A stretch of DNA of 64,000 nt, taken from Chitinophagaceae bacterium (lineage in GTDB: Bacteria; Bacteroidota; Bacteroidia; Chitinophagales; Chitinophagaceae). The notes under the pieces are model-generated. The model was not told the DNA's origin, did not search any database, and saw nothing but the letters and a program-made list of their open reading frames with translations. Of the stretch, positions 25,001 to 34,576 are shown one piece after another (position 1 is the first letter of the stretch; every line of letters begins with the position of its first letter). The stretch lies in the NCBI GenBank assembly GCA_020403455.1, contig JADBXP010000010.1, forward strand, positions 124,001 through 188,000, read 5' to 3'. Made by a program: the position numbers and the translations under genes.

Positions 25001-27151
25001 ATGACAGGTACAGTGAGATTTTTTGTTCTATGGGTGGTTGCTTTTGGAACTGTCAACGCCACTGCTCAGCAGCAAATGCTGAAAGATACCATTCAGGGGT
25101 CCAGTGAGCCACTGGTTATAACTGCCACCCGCATAACAAGCAAATTCAGTAGAGCGCCTGTTCCCTTGATTGTCATAACCGATCGGGAGATCAGAAGAAC
25201 CGGACTTCTGCGCTTACAAGATATTTTGCAGGAACAAACAGGCGTTGCAATTACCAATGCACCCTTGGGCAATGCACTCAATGGGTTCCCGAATCCATTT
25301 GGACAGGGAGTTCAACTTATGGGGTTGGATCCCGCCTATACGCTCATCTTACTTGATGGGGAACCTTTGGTGGGTAGGAATGCGGGTATTTTAAATACCG
25401 GTCGAATTGCTATCGGGAACATTCGCCAAGTGGAAATTGTCAAAGGACCCTCCTCCAGTTTGTATGGAAGTGAAGCGATGGCGGGAGTGATCAACATCAT
25501 CACCCAACAACCGGAAGCAACATCACTCAATGTTCAGTTGTTCAGAAGCTCCCCCAACATCTCAAGTTCAAGTGTTTCTTTTGGCAATAAGTTCAAGCAC
25601 AGCAGTCTGCAGGTTTTCGGTCACCAGTATCATTCGGGCGGGTTTGATCTAGATCCCCAACTATGGGGAAAAACACAGGATCCATTCAGGATTTTAGCAG
25701 GAAGCACAAAATGGGTGTATAACCCCACAGCCCGGAGCCAGTTTACTTTTTCAGTGAGACAAAATAACCAGGTACAGAACAATCGGTATCAGGTTGAACT
25801 GGCCTCCTCCCCGGAAATTGTAGCAGGAAAAACCATAGACAACGATTTTACCGCCTTCTCTCAATGGCGATTGTTATTGGGTAAAAAGTCAAAATTCTTC
25901 TTACGTTCTTTTTTGAATCAGTACTCCAACGAGTCTTGGGTGAACAAGGAAAAGACGGGGGAGCCCTTCGATGCTATCCATTTTCGGCAACAATTTTTTA
26001 AACAGGAAATGGAGTACCAGCTTCCCTTTTCAAAAGGAAGTCAGCTATTGGCACTCGCCGGATGGGCCTCAGATCGGGTTGATGCCAGCAGATATGCTCA
26101 GCAGCCACCGCTCAACTCTTTTTTTGTGAGTGTACAACAGGAATGGAAATTGCTCCATGACCGCATTTCTCTTAATGCCGGTGGACGCCTAGATAAGAGA
26201 AATGATTTTGCCGCGAGGGTAAGTCCGAGAATTGCTCTTTCCTGGCAACCTGATGCGAGATGGAAGGTTACGGCATCCGCAGGTGGCGGATTCAAAGCTC
26301 CTGACTTTCGCCACATGTACCTCAATTTCAGCAATGCCCAAATAGGCTACTCATTGATAGGAGCTACTGCTTTGTCAGATGAACTCATTCATTTACAACA
26401 AAATGGTCTCCTGCCAACTGGGGCGAATATTACCCCTTTCCTTCAAAATAATCCTTTGAAACCGGAATACGGAATGGGATGGCACTTCAGGGTTCGGTAT
26501 GCGCACCAAAAAGGCACTTTAGCCATTGGCATCTTTAACAATCGAATCAATCAAATGATTGATTTGTTTACGCTTCCCTTCTCCAGGAGCAATGGATTAC
26601 CGATTTACAGCTATCGGAATGCAGGCAATATTTTTTCGAGGGGGGCAGAAGTAGAAGCACAGCTAAGATTTTCCGGCAACTTCTCCATGAATGTAGGTTA
26701 TCAATATCTCCTGGCTAAAGATATCGGGGTATTGGAATCAATCGATGCGCAAAAATTATTTCGACGTGATCCTGAAACTTTTGCTACAACTTTGTTGACA
26801 CGAGCACAGTATGTTGGACTCCCCAATCGTTCCCGACACATGGGGCAATTAAAGTTATTGTATGAGGATTCTGATGCGGGGCGATTTGCTTATATCAGGT
26901 TCATTTACAGAAGTGCCTTTGGCTGGGCAGACATCAACGGCAATAATGTCATTGATGATCACCGTGAAATGGCTGAAGGATTTTTGCTGGTCAATCTATC
27001 CGCTAGTCAGCAGATCAATCGCTGGTTGAGTCTTCAGGGGAACGTTGAAAATCTATTGAATTATACCAACCCAAAATATGCCCCTCATCTGCCGGGCAGG
27101 CAGGTTTCCCTCTCTATTTTTCTTCAACTGAAATCTACTTCATCAAAATAA
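25001..27151 (+). CDS. TonB-dependent outer-membrane receptor, possibly for heme
   Basis: 716 residues. Signal peptide MTGTVRFFVLWVVAFGTVNATA, a TonB-box-like EPLVITATRI at about residue 31, a plug domain (LQDILQEQTGVAI to VEIVKGPSSSLYGSEAMAGVINII) and a long beta-barrel ending with an aromatic C-terminal strand. A FKAPDFRHMY segment and a later NNPLKPEYGMGW segment recall the FRAP and NPDL boxes of heme receptors. The next gene encodes a HmuY-type lipoprotein, as in the hmuYR pair of Porphyromonas, which supports heme or porphyrin as ligand. Ligand is inferred; other metal complexes are possible. Confidence 0.85.
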   Translation: MTGTVRFFVLWVVAFGTVNATAQQQMLKDTIQGSSEPLVITATRITSKFSRAPVPLIVITDREIRRTGLLRLQDILQEQTGVAITNAPLGNALNGFPNPFGQGVQLMGLDPAYTLILLDGEPLVGRNAGILNTGRIAIGNIRQVEIVKGPSSSLYGSEAMAGVINIITQQPEATSLNVQLFRSSPNISSSSVSFGNKFKHSSLQVFGHQYHSGGFDLDPQLWGKTQDPFRILAGSTKWVYNPTARSQFTFSVRQNNQVQNNRYQVELASSPEIVAGKTIDNDFTAFSQWRLLLGKKSKFFLRSFLNQYSNESWVNKEKTGEPFDAIHFRQQFFKQEMEYQLPFSKGSQLLALAGWASDRVDASRYAQQPPLNSFFVSVQQEWKLLHDRISLNAGGRLDKRNDFAARVSPRIALSWQPDARWKVTASAGGGFKAPDFRHMYLNFSNAQIGYSLIGATALSDELIHLQQNGLLPTGANITPFLQNNPLKPEYGMGWHFRVRYAHQKGTLAIGIFNNRINQMIDLFTLPFSRSNGLPIYSYRNAGNIFSRGAEVEAQLRFSGNFSMNVGYQYLLAKDIGVLESIDAQKLFRRDPETFATTLLTRAQYVGLPNRSRHMGQLKLLYEDSDAGRFAYIRFIYRSAFGWADINGNNVIDDHREMAEGFLLVNLSASQQINRWLSLQGNVENLLNYTNPKYAPHLPGRQVSLSIFLQLKSTSSK

Positions 27152-27164
27152 AAACAAATCCATC

Positions 27165-27743
27165 ATGAGAACTTTTTCCATTTTTTCCTCCCTGTGTTTA
27201 ATTGGCCTTGTTCTTTTCTCCTCCTGTACCAAGGAAGAAACACCCACACCCAGACCACTAACAAGAGTACAGGTTCTTTCAGTCCCCTTTAGTACCCGTG
27301 GTTCTCACACATTCTTTAGTTTTAAAGACAGTACAGCCGTAACTGTTGCAGATTCTGCATCTGCCAAGTGGGATTTTGCCATCCGCTTTGCAAGGATAAT
27401 AGTTAATAGTCAGTCCAGCGGACCGGGCAATGCGGGTGTGATCATGCAGGATGGCATTTTTAGTAACATTACTTCAGCACCACTAACAGGGTACAGTTAT
27501 GATACCACAGCAACCCGATTGGCTATCAAGGATGGCAGTTGGTATGATTATAATCCAAGAACGCACGCCTTCATACCCAAGGCAGGAAAAGTATTTATTT
27601 TTCGAACAGCCAATGGGATAAACTATGCAAAAATGCAGTTGCTCGCAGTGGATTACGCACCTTTTACCGGTCCTGTTCCAACAACACTGTTGTATAAGTT
27701 TGAGTATACCTATCAGCCCGGGAATGGCAATTCCTTCCAATAA
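27165..27743 (+). CDS. HmuY-family lipoprotein
   Basis: 192 residues with lipoprotein signal MRTFSIFSSLCLIGLVLFSS then Cys. The mature part shows the HmuY pattern: FFSFKDSTAV near residue 50, AKWDFAIRFARIIVNS near 68, GSWYDYN near 127, and KVFIFRTANGINYAKMQLLAV near 143. HmuY of Porphyromonas gingivalis is a heme-binding lipoprotein that hands heme to the TonB receptor HmuR. Here the gene follows a TonB receptor by 13 bases, so the two probably work together. Heme binding residues vary in this family and I cannot confirm them. Confidence 0.75.
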   Translation: MRTFSIFSSLCLIGLVLFSSCTKEETPTPRPLTRVQVLSVPFSTRGSHTFFSFKDSTAVTVADSASAKWDFAIRFARIIVNSQSSGPGNAGVIMQDGIFSNITSAPLTGYSYDTTATRLAIKDGSWYDYNPRTHAFIPKAGKVFIFRTANGINYAKMQLLAVDYAPFTGPVPTTLLYKFEYTYQPGNGNSFQ

Positions 27744-27820
27744 AAAGAAGAAATTCTTTGGTCTGCGGGCTCTTTTATCTCCTTAGCACTGAACAGACGC
27801 TCTCTTCACCCTGCTTTTCT

Positions 27821-27828
27821 TACCTTTG
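27821..27828 (+). promoter_or_regulatory. -7 box (TAnnTTTG) for ileS
   Basis: TACCTTTG is a perfect match, 56 bases before the chosen ATG at 27885 and 26 bases before an alternative in-frame GTG at 27855. Confidence 0.55.
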
Positions 27829-27884
27829 CTGCCTTTAATAAAGGCCATTCTAGGGTGGCCGGACTATCCAAAGTGCTGAGGTTT

Positions 27885-30800
27885 ATGAAACAACGATACA
27901 ATGAGTTTCCCGGTTTGCAACTTCCTCAAATAGAAAAGGAAGTGCTGCAGACATGGGAGCAAGAGCAGACATTCGAGAAAAGTATCACCCTCCGGGAGGG
28001 GAAACAACCTTTTGTATTCTATGAAGGCCCTCCGAGTGCGAACGGTATGCCCGGTATCCACCATGTTATTTCCCGAACTCTCAAAGACATGGTATGTCGA
28101 TACAAGACCATGCGTGGTTTTCAGGTAAAAAGAAAGGGTGGGTGGGATACACACGGATTACCCGTTGAATTGGGCGTAGAAAAGGAGTTGGGAATAACCA
28201 AAGAAGACATTGGTAAAACCATCAGTATTGAGGAATACAACCAGCAGTGCCGGAAAGCAGTGCTTCGATTCAAAGATCAATGGGATCTGCTGACACAGCA
28301 AATGGGATATTGGGTAGATCTGAAAAATCCTTACATCACTTTTGACAACAATTATATTGAAACACTTTGGTGGATTCTGCAGCAACTCTACCAAAAAGGG
28401 TTACTTTATCAAAGTGTAAGTATTCAGCCCTATTCTCCTGCCGCCGGAACCGGATTAAGTTCGCATGAACTGAATCAGCCGGGTACCTATAAGCAGGTAA
28501 AGGATACGAGTGTAGTCGCTATGTTTCGACTTAGCCATACACCCGAATCGGCTTTCCTTTTTGAAACACTGGAAAACGGATCTCATCTCTCCTCCCGGGA
28601 AATTTATCTGATGGCCTGGACAACAACACCATGGACACTTCCCTCCAATTTGGGACTTACTGTTGGTCCGGAAATTGACTATGTATTGGTACGCACTTTC
28701 AATCCGTACACCCACATACCTGTCAACATCATCGTAGCAAAAAATCTATTGCACAAGTATTGTAAACCGGAAGGTGAAGCAGGTGATTTTTCCATTTACA
28801 ATGAGAAATCAACTGTTATTCCCTGGGAGATCAGGGCCAATTTCAAAGGAAGTCAATTGGAAGGTTTGAGGTATGAACAACTCCTTCCTTTTGAAGCCAA
28901 CTCACTGGAGAAAATCAAATCCATTACACCCAATGCCGACCCATTCAGGGTATTAGTGGCCGACTTTGTAACGACAGAGGATGGAACCGGTATAGTTCAT
29001 ACGGCTCCCGCTTTCGGTGCTGACGACTATAAAGTAGGTTCTCGCTATGGCATTGGTATTCTAACACTGGTTGACAGACAAGGGAAGTTTGTGGAGGGAA
29101 TGGAGAATTATAGCGGCCGGTATGTAAAAAACTACAAAGACGAGAGCAATTACGTAGATGTTAACGTTGATATCAGTGTTCAACTCAAAAAAGATAACCG
29201 GGCATTCAAAGTAGAAAAATATGAACACAGCTATCCGCATTGCTGGAGAACAGATAAACCCATACTGTATTATCCATTGGATGCATGGTTTATCCGAACT
29301 ACGGCTGTGAAGGAACAGATGGTGCAACTCAATAAAACCATACAATGGAAGCCGGCATCTACCGGTGAGGGAAGATTTGGTAACTGGTTGGAAAATATGG
29401 TTGATTGGAACCTGAGCCGCAGTCGATTTTGGGGAACACCCTTGCCTATATGGAGAACAGAGGATGGATCTGAAGAAGTATGTATAGGATCTGTTGAGGA
29501 ACTAAAAACCGCTGCTGCCAAAGCCCGCGATGTACTGGGAGATACAGTTAACCGATGGCTGAATGACACAACTTCCATCGATCTTCATAAACCCTTCGTA
29601 GATGACATAGTTCTCATCAGTACTCAGGGCAAGCCCATGCATCGACTACCCGACCTAATTGATGTATGGTTCGATAGTGGTGCTATGCCCTATGCTCAAT
29701 GGCATTACCCATTTGAAAATCGCGCACTCATAGAATCAGGTGAAGCTTTTCCGGCAGACTTCATAGCTGAGGGTGTCGATCAAACACGTGGTTGGTTTTA
29801 TACCCTGCATGCACTGGCAGTTATGTTGTTTGGGAAGGTAGCATACAAAACTGTGGTGAGTAACGGACTTGTTCTTGACAAGCATGGAAATAAGATGAGT
29901 AAGCGTTTGGGGAATGTGGTGAATCCGTTTGAAACCATTCAGCAATATGGAGCAGATGCTACCCGCTGGTACCTGATCACCAATGCATCTCCCTGGGACA
30001 ACCTGAAGTTCGATGCAGCCGGGATTCAAGAAGTGCAACGTAAATTTTTTGGTACGTTGTTTAATACCTATCAATTCTTCATTCTCTATGCCAATGTTGA
30101 TGGCTTCGCCTTCCGGGAGAAATACATTCCTGTGGAAGAACGTCCGGAAATAGATCGCTGGATCATTTCTTGCCTGCATACGCTTTGTAAACAAGTTACA
30201 CAAGCCATGGATGATTATGAGCCTACGGTTGCCGGTAGATTGATGGAAGTATTCCTCGATGAAAATCTGAGTAACTGGTATGTACGTCTTTGCCGCAGGC
30301 GGTTTTGGAAAGGTGAATATGAGCAAGATAAAATTTCAGCTTATCAGACACTCTATGAATGTCTTGATACACTCTGTCGATTGATGGCGCCAATTTCTCC
30401 ATTCTTCAGTGATGCCTTGTTCCGCCGGCTTAATGAAGTGAGCGGACTGCACCCGGTAGATTCAGTTCATCATGCAGATTATCCTGTTGCCAATGCAACA
30501 TTGATTGACGAACAGTTGGAAAGACGCATGCAATTGGCCCAGGATATCAGTTCTCTGGGTCTATCCCTGCGGAAAAAATCCAGCATCAAAGTTAGACAGC
30601 CACTTAAGAAAATGATGATTCCGGTGCTCAACCCTGAAATGAAGGAGCAGTTACAACAGATTGAACACCTGATCAAAGCTGAAATAAATATTAAGGAAAT
30701 AGAATATATTAAAGATACTGACGGAGTAATTAGTAAAAAGCTAAAACCTAACTTCAAATTACTGGGCGCACGCCTGGGGGCGAGAATGAAAGCAGCCGGA

Positions 30801-31259
30801 CAATTGATTGCTTCCATGGATTCGAAGGCCATTGCTGCATTTGAAGAAAAGGGGGAAACTAGTTTTGTGATTGATAATGAAGTAGTTACTATTCAATTAT
30901 CGGAGGTAGATGTCTTGGCAGAGGACATTCCCGGGTGGACGGTTGCTGTTAAAAATGGCATAACCGCAGCTTTGGATATACAAATTACCCCGGAATTAGA
31001 GCAAGAGGGGCATGCCAGGGAGTTGATTAATAGAATACAAAACATCCGAAAAGACCTTGATTTGGCCTTAACTGACAGAATTTTTGTGAAACTGGAGCGC
31101 CGCCTGGCCCTGGAATCTGCTATTATTCATTATAACGATTATATTTGCCGCGAAATTTTGGCAGACTCTATCGAACTGGTGCCATCTGTAGAAACAGGCA
31201 CGGAAATTGACGTAAACGAGGAATTGCTGAAAGTGGAAGTCACTAAAAAAGGAATGTAG
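27885..31259 (+). CDS. ileS: isoleucyl-tRNA synthetase
   Basis: 1124 residues from ATG at 27885 (GTG at 27855 is in frame and possible given the promoter position). Class I synthetase: the HIGH-type motif is PPSANGMPGIHH (about 49-60) and the KMSKR motif is GNKMSKRLGN near residue 670. A CP1 editing domain is inserted between them (TTEDGTGIVHTAPAFG), and a long C-terminal tRNA-binding region follows. Length and the GIHH form match the eukaryote-like type 2 IleRS seen in many Bacteroidota. The type 2 enzyme is known to be less sensitive to mupirocin. It charges tRNA-Ile. Confidence 0.96.
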   Translation: MKQRYNEFPGLQLPQIEKEVLQTWEQEQTFEKSITLREGKQPFVFYEGPPSANGMPGIHHVISRTLKDMVCRYKTMRGFQVKRKGGWDTHGLPVELGVEKELGITKEDIGKTISIEEYNQQCRKAVLRFKDQWDLLTQQMGYWVDLKNPYITFDNNYIETLWWILQQLYQKGLLYQSVSIQPYSPAAGTGLSSHELNQPGTYKQVKDTSVVAMFRLSHTPESAFLFETLENGSHLSSREIYLMAWTTTPWTLPSNLGLTVGPEIDYVLVRTFNPYTHIPVNIIVAKNLLHKYCKPEGEAGDFSIYNEKSTVIPWEIRANFKGSQLEGLRYEQLLPFEANSLEKIKSITPNADPFRVLVADFVTTEDGTGIVHTAPAFGADDYKVGSRYGIGILTLVDRQGKFVEGMENYSGRYVKNYKDESNYVDVNVDISVQLKKDNRAFKVEKYEHSYPHCWRTDKPILYYPLDAWFIRTTAVKEQMVQLNKTIQWKPASTGEGRFGNWLENMVDWNLSRSRFWGTPLPIWRTEDGSEEVCIGSVEELKTAAAKARDVLGDTVNRWLNDTTSIDLHKPFVDDIVLISTQGKPMHRLPDLIDVWFDSGAMPYAQWHYPFENRALIESGEAFPADFIAEGVDQTRGWFYTLHALAVMLFGKVAYKTVVSNGLVLDKHGNKMSKRLGNVVNPFETIQQYGADATRWYLITNASPWDNLKFDAAGIQEVQRKFFGTLFNTYQFFILYANVDGFAFREKYIPVEERPEIDRWIISCLHTLCKQVTQAMDDYEPTVAGRLMEVFLDENLSNWYVRLCRRRFWKGEYEQDKISAYQTLYECLDTLCRLMAPISPFFSDALFRRLNEVSGLHPVDSVHHADYPVANATLIDEQLERRMQLAQDISSLGLSLRKKSSIKVRQPLKKMMIPVLNPEMKEQLQQIEHLIKAEINIKEIEYIKDTDGVISKKLKPNFKLLGARLGARMKAAGQLIASMDSKAIAAFEEKGETSFVIDNEVVTIQLSEVDVLAEDIPGWTVAVKNGITAALDIQITPELEQEGHARELINRIQNIRKDLDLALTDRIFVKLERRLALESAIIHYNDYICREILADSIELVPSVETGTEIDVNEELLKVEVTKKGM

Positions 31260-31261
31260 CC

Positions 31262-32239
31262 ATGGCTAGTAAAAAACCTGCACCAAAAAAAACAGCCCCT
31301 GCAAAAAAGGCAGCACCGGCTAAAAAATCAGTACCTGCAAAGAAAGCGGCCCCGGCTAAAAAACCTGCGCCTGTCAAAAAAGCCGCGCCGGTAAAGAAAG
31401 CTGCTCCCGCCAAGAAGGCGGCTCCTGCGAAAAAAGCCGCTCCGGTGAAAAAGCCTACTCCTGCCCCGGTAAAAAAACCCACTCCCGCACCGGTGAAAAA
31501 ACCCACTCCTGCACCAGTGAAAAAACCGACTCCGGCACCCGCTAAAGTTGCAGCTCCCGCCAAAAAGCCAGTAGCTGCTCCGCCCGCTAAAAAACCGGTA
31601 CCTGCCCCCGCTGCCAAACCAGCTGTGGCTGTGAAACCTACCCCTGCACCTGTTGTTAAACCGGCGCCCATGCCTGTTCGGAAAGTAGAGGTAAAGTTGC
31701 CACCTGCTCCCCCGGTAAAACCGGTTAAAAAACAGCCCGAGCCCATCAAGGAGGTGAAGGTTCCCAAATTGACTACTAAATCCAGCATACCATACCAACC
31801 CGGCTATACCCAATTGGAGAAAAGAGCTGAAGTTACTTATTCGGGTGCTGAACCCCTGGTGCGTTACAGCGATTCTGATCTCAATGAGTTCAGGGAGTTG
31901 ATTGCACGGAAGCTTGAAGCAGCTCGCAAGGAACTTAACTATTTGCAAGGTTTAATAACCCGCAAAGATGAAATGGGAGGTGATAATGATGATGCTCGCT
32001 ACATGACCATGGAAGATGGTAGTGTTAGCATGGAAAGAGAACAGCTTGGACAAATGGCCAGTCGTCAAATCACTTATATTGATCACCTGGAAAAGGCTTC
32101 CATGCGCATCGAGAATAAGACTTATGGGATTTGCCGCGTAACCGGAAAGTTGATTGATAAAGCTCGTCTGCGCGCCGTTCCTCATGCCACTCTCTCACTC
32201 GAAGCCAAGCTAGGTTTGGTGAAGCCGGCATCGGAATAA
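31262..32239 (+). CDS. TraR/DksA-family protein with long Lys/Ala/Pro-rich tail
   Basis: 325 residues starting two bases after ileS. Residues 1 to about 165 are a low-complexity basic tail built of AAPAKK and PTPAPVKK repeats. The C-terminal 120 residues are a DksA/TraR-like coiled-coil (SDLNEFRELIARKLEAARKE onward) and a degenerate finger YGICRVTGKLIDKARLRAVP then HATLSLEAK. Only one of the four zinc cysteines of classic DksA remains, as in other Bacteroidota members. DksA acts on RNA polymerase in the secondary channel. The tail resembles histone H1 C termini and probably binds nucleic acid; that is inference. Codon use in the tail is varied, so the repeats are old or maintained at protein level. 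Confidence 0.85.
   Translation: MASKKPAPKKTAPAKKAAPAKKSVPAKKAAPAKKPAPVKKAAPVKKAAPAKKAAPAKKAAPVKKPTPAPVKKPTPAPVKKPTPAPVKKPTPAPAKVAAPAKKPVAAPPAKKPVPAPAAKPAVAVKPTPAPVVKPAPMPVRKVEVKLPPAPPVKPVKKQPEPIKEVKVPKLTTKSSIPYQPGYTQLEKRAEVTYSGAEPLVRYSDSDLNEFRELIARKLEAARKELNYLQGLITRKDEMGGDNDDARYMTMEDGSVSMEREQLGQMASRQITYIDHLEKASMRIENKTYGICRVTGKLIDKARLRAVPHATLSLEAKLGLVKPASE
31454..31543 (+). repeat. tandem repeat encoding PTPAPVKK units
   Basis: Nearly four 24-base units encode residues 65-94 of the DksA-like tail. Units differ mainly at third codon positions. They are flanked by a longer array of 18-base AAPAKK units from about 31295. Confidence 0.8.
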
Positions 32240-32259
32240 TCCATTTTTAGTTGCCGCAA

Positions 32260-34089
32260 TCAGGAAAAAGCCTGAAGATCCACAAGTTTTTTGTAGTGCC
32301 CTTGCAGGTTCATCAACTGCTCGTGAGTTCCCCTTTCAATGATTTCACCCCGGTGCAATACTACAATCTCGTCCGCATGCCGGATGGTGCTAAGTCGGTG
32401 TGCTATGACTAAAGAGGTTCGGTTCAGCATCATATGATTGATGGCATCTTGAACACTTCGCTCACTTTCCGTATCCAGTGATGATGTTGCTTCATCAAGA
32501 ATCAGTATCGGTGGGTTTTTCAGAACAGCCCTTGCAATTGTCAATCTTTGTTTTTCACCCCCACTCAGTTTGTTTCCCCGGTCACCGATGTTTTCCTCTA
32601 ATCCCATTTCTTTGTGTTCGATGAAAGACCACGCATTGGCAATACGTGCTGCCTGTTCAATTTTTTTTGCATCTGTGATGTCAGTTCCCAGTGTGATGTT
32701 GGCGCCAATGGTATCATTGAATAAGATTGGTTCCTGGGTAACGATTCCCATTAACCTGCGGATTGATTCCTGCGTGTACTTTTTGATATTCACACCATCG
32801 ATCAGAATTTCGCCGTCTGTAACATCATGAAACCGACATATAAGGTCTGCCAGCGAGCTTTTTCCTGATCCGGACGACCCTACCAAGGCAATTGTTTTTC
32901 CCTTTTCAATGGTAAGGTGGATGTTCTTCAAAACAATGTGCTCGTCATATCCGAACGATACATTGTTAAGTCGAATGTCTTTTTGAAAGCCGGCAATTGA
33001 AATGGCATCGGGAGCATCGGTAACAGCCGCTTTGGTTTGTAGAATCTCTTCAATTCTCTGAATAGCAGCACTGCCTCTCTGTGCATTGTAAAAGGCAGTT
33101 GACAATGCTTTTGCGGGAGGAATGATTTGTGTAAAAATAACAATGTATGTAATAAAGCTGCCTGGTGATAGTCCCGTCTGATTTCCCAAAACCAATTGAC
33201 CCCCAAACCAAAGAATACAGGAAAGAACAGCTACGCCTAAAAACTCAGATAGCGGAGAAGCAAGATCTTTCCTGAAATTCATGTGATTCCTCACAAGATT
33301 AAGCTTGTTATTAGTTTCAAAAAATTTTTCACGCATGATTGACTCCGCGTTAAAAGCCTTGATGACACGCAATCCACCAAGTGTCTCATCTAGAATTGAC
33401 AACAAACGTCCCTGCGTCTCCTGAGAAATGGTAGATTGCTTCTTTAATGACCGACTGATGCGACCAATGATGAAACCTGTCACAGGCAATAGAACCAACA
33501 AAAAAAGTGACAATGTCGGACTTATATACACCAATACAGTCAACATGATGATAATCGTAAGGGGCTCTCTGATTAGGCCTTCCAAAGTACTCATCACACT
33601 CCATTCAATTTCATTGGCATCATTGCTCATTCTGCTGATGATGTCTCCCTTTCTCTTCTCGGAAAAATATCCAATGGGTAATTCAAGCAACTTGGCATAA
33701 AGGTCTGCCCTGAGTTTTGTCATTACAAAATTTCTCATAGGGGCAAGCACCCTGAAAGAAAGATAGGTAAACAAGTTTTTAAAAAATACAGCCGTTATTA
33801 TCATCAAACAAATAACACCCAGAGAATAAATTTTTCCTTTTTTGACAATTAATAACCCCATTGCATAATCGAGCCAATCCTTTATGCCACTGATACCTGT
33901 TAAAGTAAAGGCAAATTCCGGCTTCACAGGTTTTGGTAACTGCGCGTCGAAAAGCATTTGCAAGAAGGGAGCCAACATGGCAAGAGAGACCAACGAAAAA
34001 AGAACGGAGAAAAGATTACTCAAAACATACAATACTATGTTTTGGCGTTGGGATCTTAAATAGAAAAGAATACGTGAAAACCGTTTCAT
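32260..34089 (-). CDS. ABC exporter, MsbA-like half-transporter
   Basis: 609 residues: an N-terminal six-helix membrane domain (to about 330) fused to an ATPase. Walker A is GSSGSGKSS near residue 390, the signature LSGGEKQRLTIARA near 500 and Walker B ILILDEATSSLD near 522, with the H-loop IAHRLST. Layout and length match MsbA-type lipid exporters and other homodimeric exporters. Substrate not readable; lipid A or another envelope lipid is a fair guess. Divergent from rbfA with 65 bases between the start codons. Confidence 0.87.
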   Translation of the reverse strand: MKRFSRILFYLRSQRQNIVLYVLSNLFSVLFSLVSLAMLAPFLQMLFDAQLPKPVKPEFAFTLTGISGIKDWLDYAMGLLIVKKGKIYSLGVICLMIITAVFFKNLFTYLSFRVLAPMRNFVMTKLRADLYAKLLELPIGYFSEKRKGDIISRMSNDANEIEWSVMSTLEGLIREPLTIIIMLTVLVYISPTLSLFLLVLLPVTGFIIGRISRSLKKQSTISQETQGRLLSILDETLGGLRVIKAFNAESIMREKFFETNNKLNLVRNHMNFRKDLASPLSEFLGVAVLSCILWFGGQLVLGNQTGLSPGSFITYIVIFTQIIPPAKALSTAFYNAQRGSAAIQRIEEILQTKAAVTDAPDAISIAGFQKDIRLNNVSFGYDEHIVLKNIHLTIEKGKTIALVGSSGSGKSSLADLICRFHDVTDGEILIDGVNIKKYTQESIRRLMGIVTQEPILFNDTIGANITLGTDITDAKKIEQAARIANAWSFIEHKEMGLEENIGDRGNKLSGGEKQRLTIARAVLKNPPILILDEATSSLDTESERSVQDAINHMMLNRTSLVIAHRLSTIRHADEIVVLHRGEIIERGTHEQLMNLQGHYKKLVDLQAFS

Positions 34090-34125
34090 GCGGACAAGTT
34101 AGCTGCTTTTACCCCCGAAAGTAAG

Positions 34126-34133
34126 TACTTTTG
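34126..34133 (+). promoter_or_regulatory. -7 box (TAnnTTTG) for rbfA
   Basis: TACTTTTG, a perfect match, ends 21 bases before the ATG at 34155 and overlaps the longest open frame, so it decides that start. Confidence 0.65.
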
Positions 34134-34154
34134 CAGGGAATCAATCAGGTGATT

Positions 34155-34538
34155 ATGACAGAAGGCAAAAGACAACGGCAGGTGGCAGGGGTTTTGCAGG
34201 AGGCCCTCAACGATATATTCAGACATTTATCTCTTAACATGGTGCAGGGTGGTATGGTGTCCATTTCTTCTGTTAAAGTAACACCCGACCTGCTGGAAGC
34301 CCGCATATACATTAGTCTTTTCCAGGTGGCAGACCCCGAAAAAGCCATGAAAACGATTGAATCAAGGGCCTGGGAAATTAAAAAAGAACTGTCTCAGCGT
34401 GTCAAGCACCAGCTTCGTCGCATCCCCGTGTTGCATTTCTATAGGGATGATACACTGGATTATGTTTTTAAAATGGAAGAAATATTTAAAAACATAGCTG
34501 CACCGGAGAAAGAGAATGAAGACAATACTCCTTCCTGA
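34155..34538 (+). CDS. rbfA: 30S ribosome-binding factor A
   Basis: 127 residues beginning MTEGKRQRQVAGVLQEALNDIF, the usual RbfA length. The KH-like domain motif VSISSVKVTPDLLEARIYIS and the C-terminal RIPVLHFYRDDTLDY are present. It helps late maturation of the small ribosomal subunit. A TTG further upstream (34131) is in frame but overlaps the promoter box. The lipoprotein-release-type permease follows after 38 bases. Confidence 0.93.
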   Translation: MTEGKRQRQVAGVLQEALNDIFRHLSLNMVQGGMVSISSVKVTPDLLEARIYISLFQVADPEKAMKTIESRAWEIKKELSQRVKHQLRRIPVLHFYRDDTLDYVFKMEEIFKNIAAPEKENEDNTPS

Positions 34539-34576
34539 TTTTTTGTCCAACACTTTGTTCATATAACCCTTTTGTT

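Noticed and set aside
31243-31948. Open frames on the minus strand opposite the DksA-like tail
   Set aside because: They are Gly/Ala/Phe-rich or Arg/Ser-rich mirror images of the Lys/Ala/Pro repeats, with no start context.
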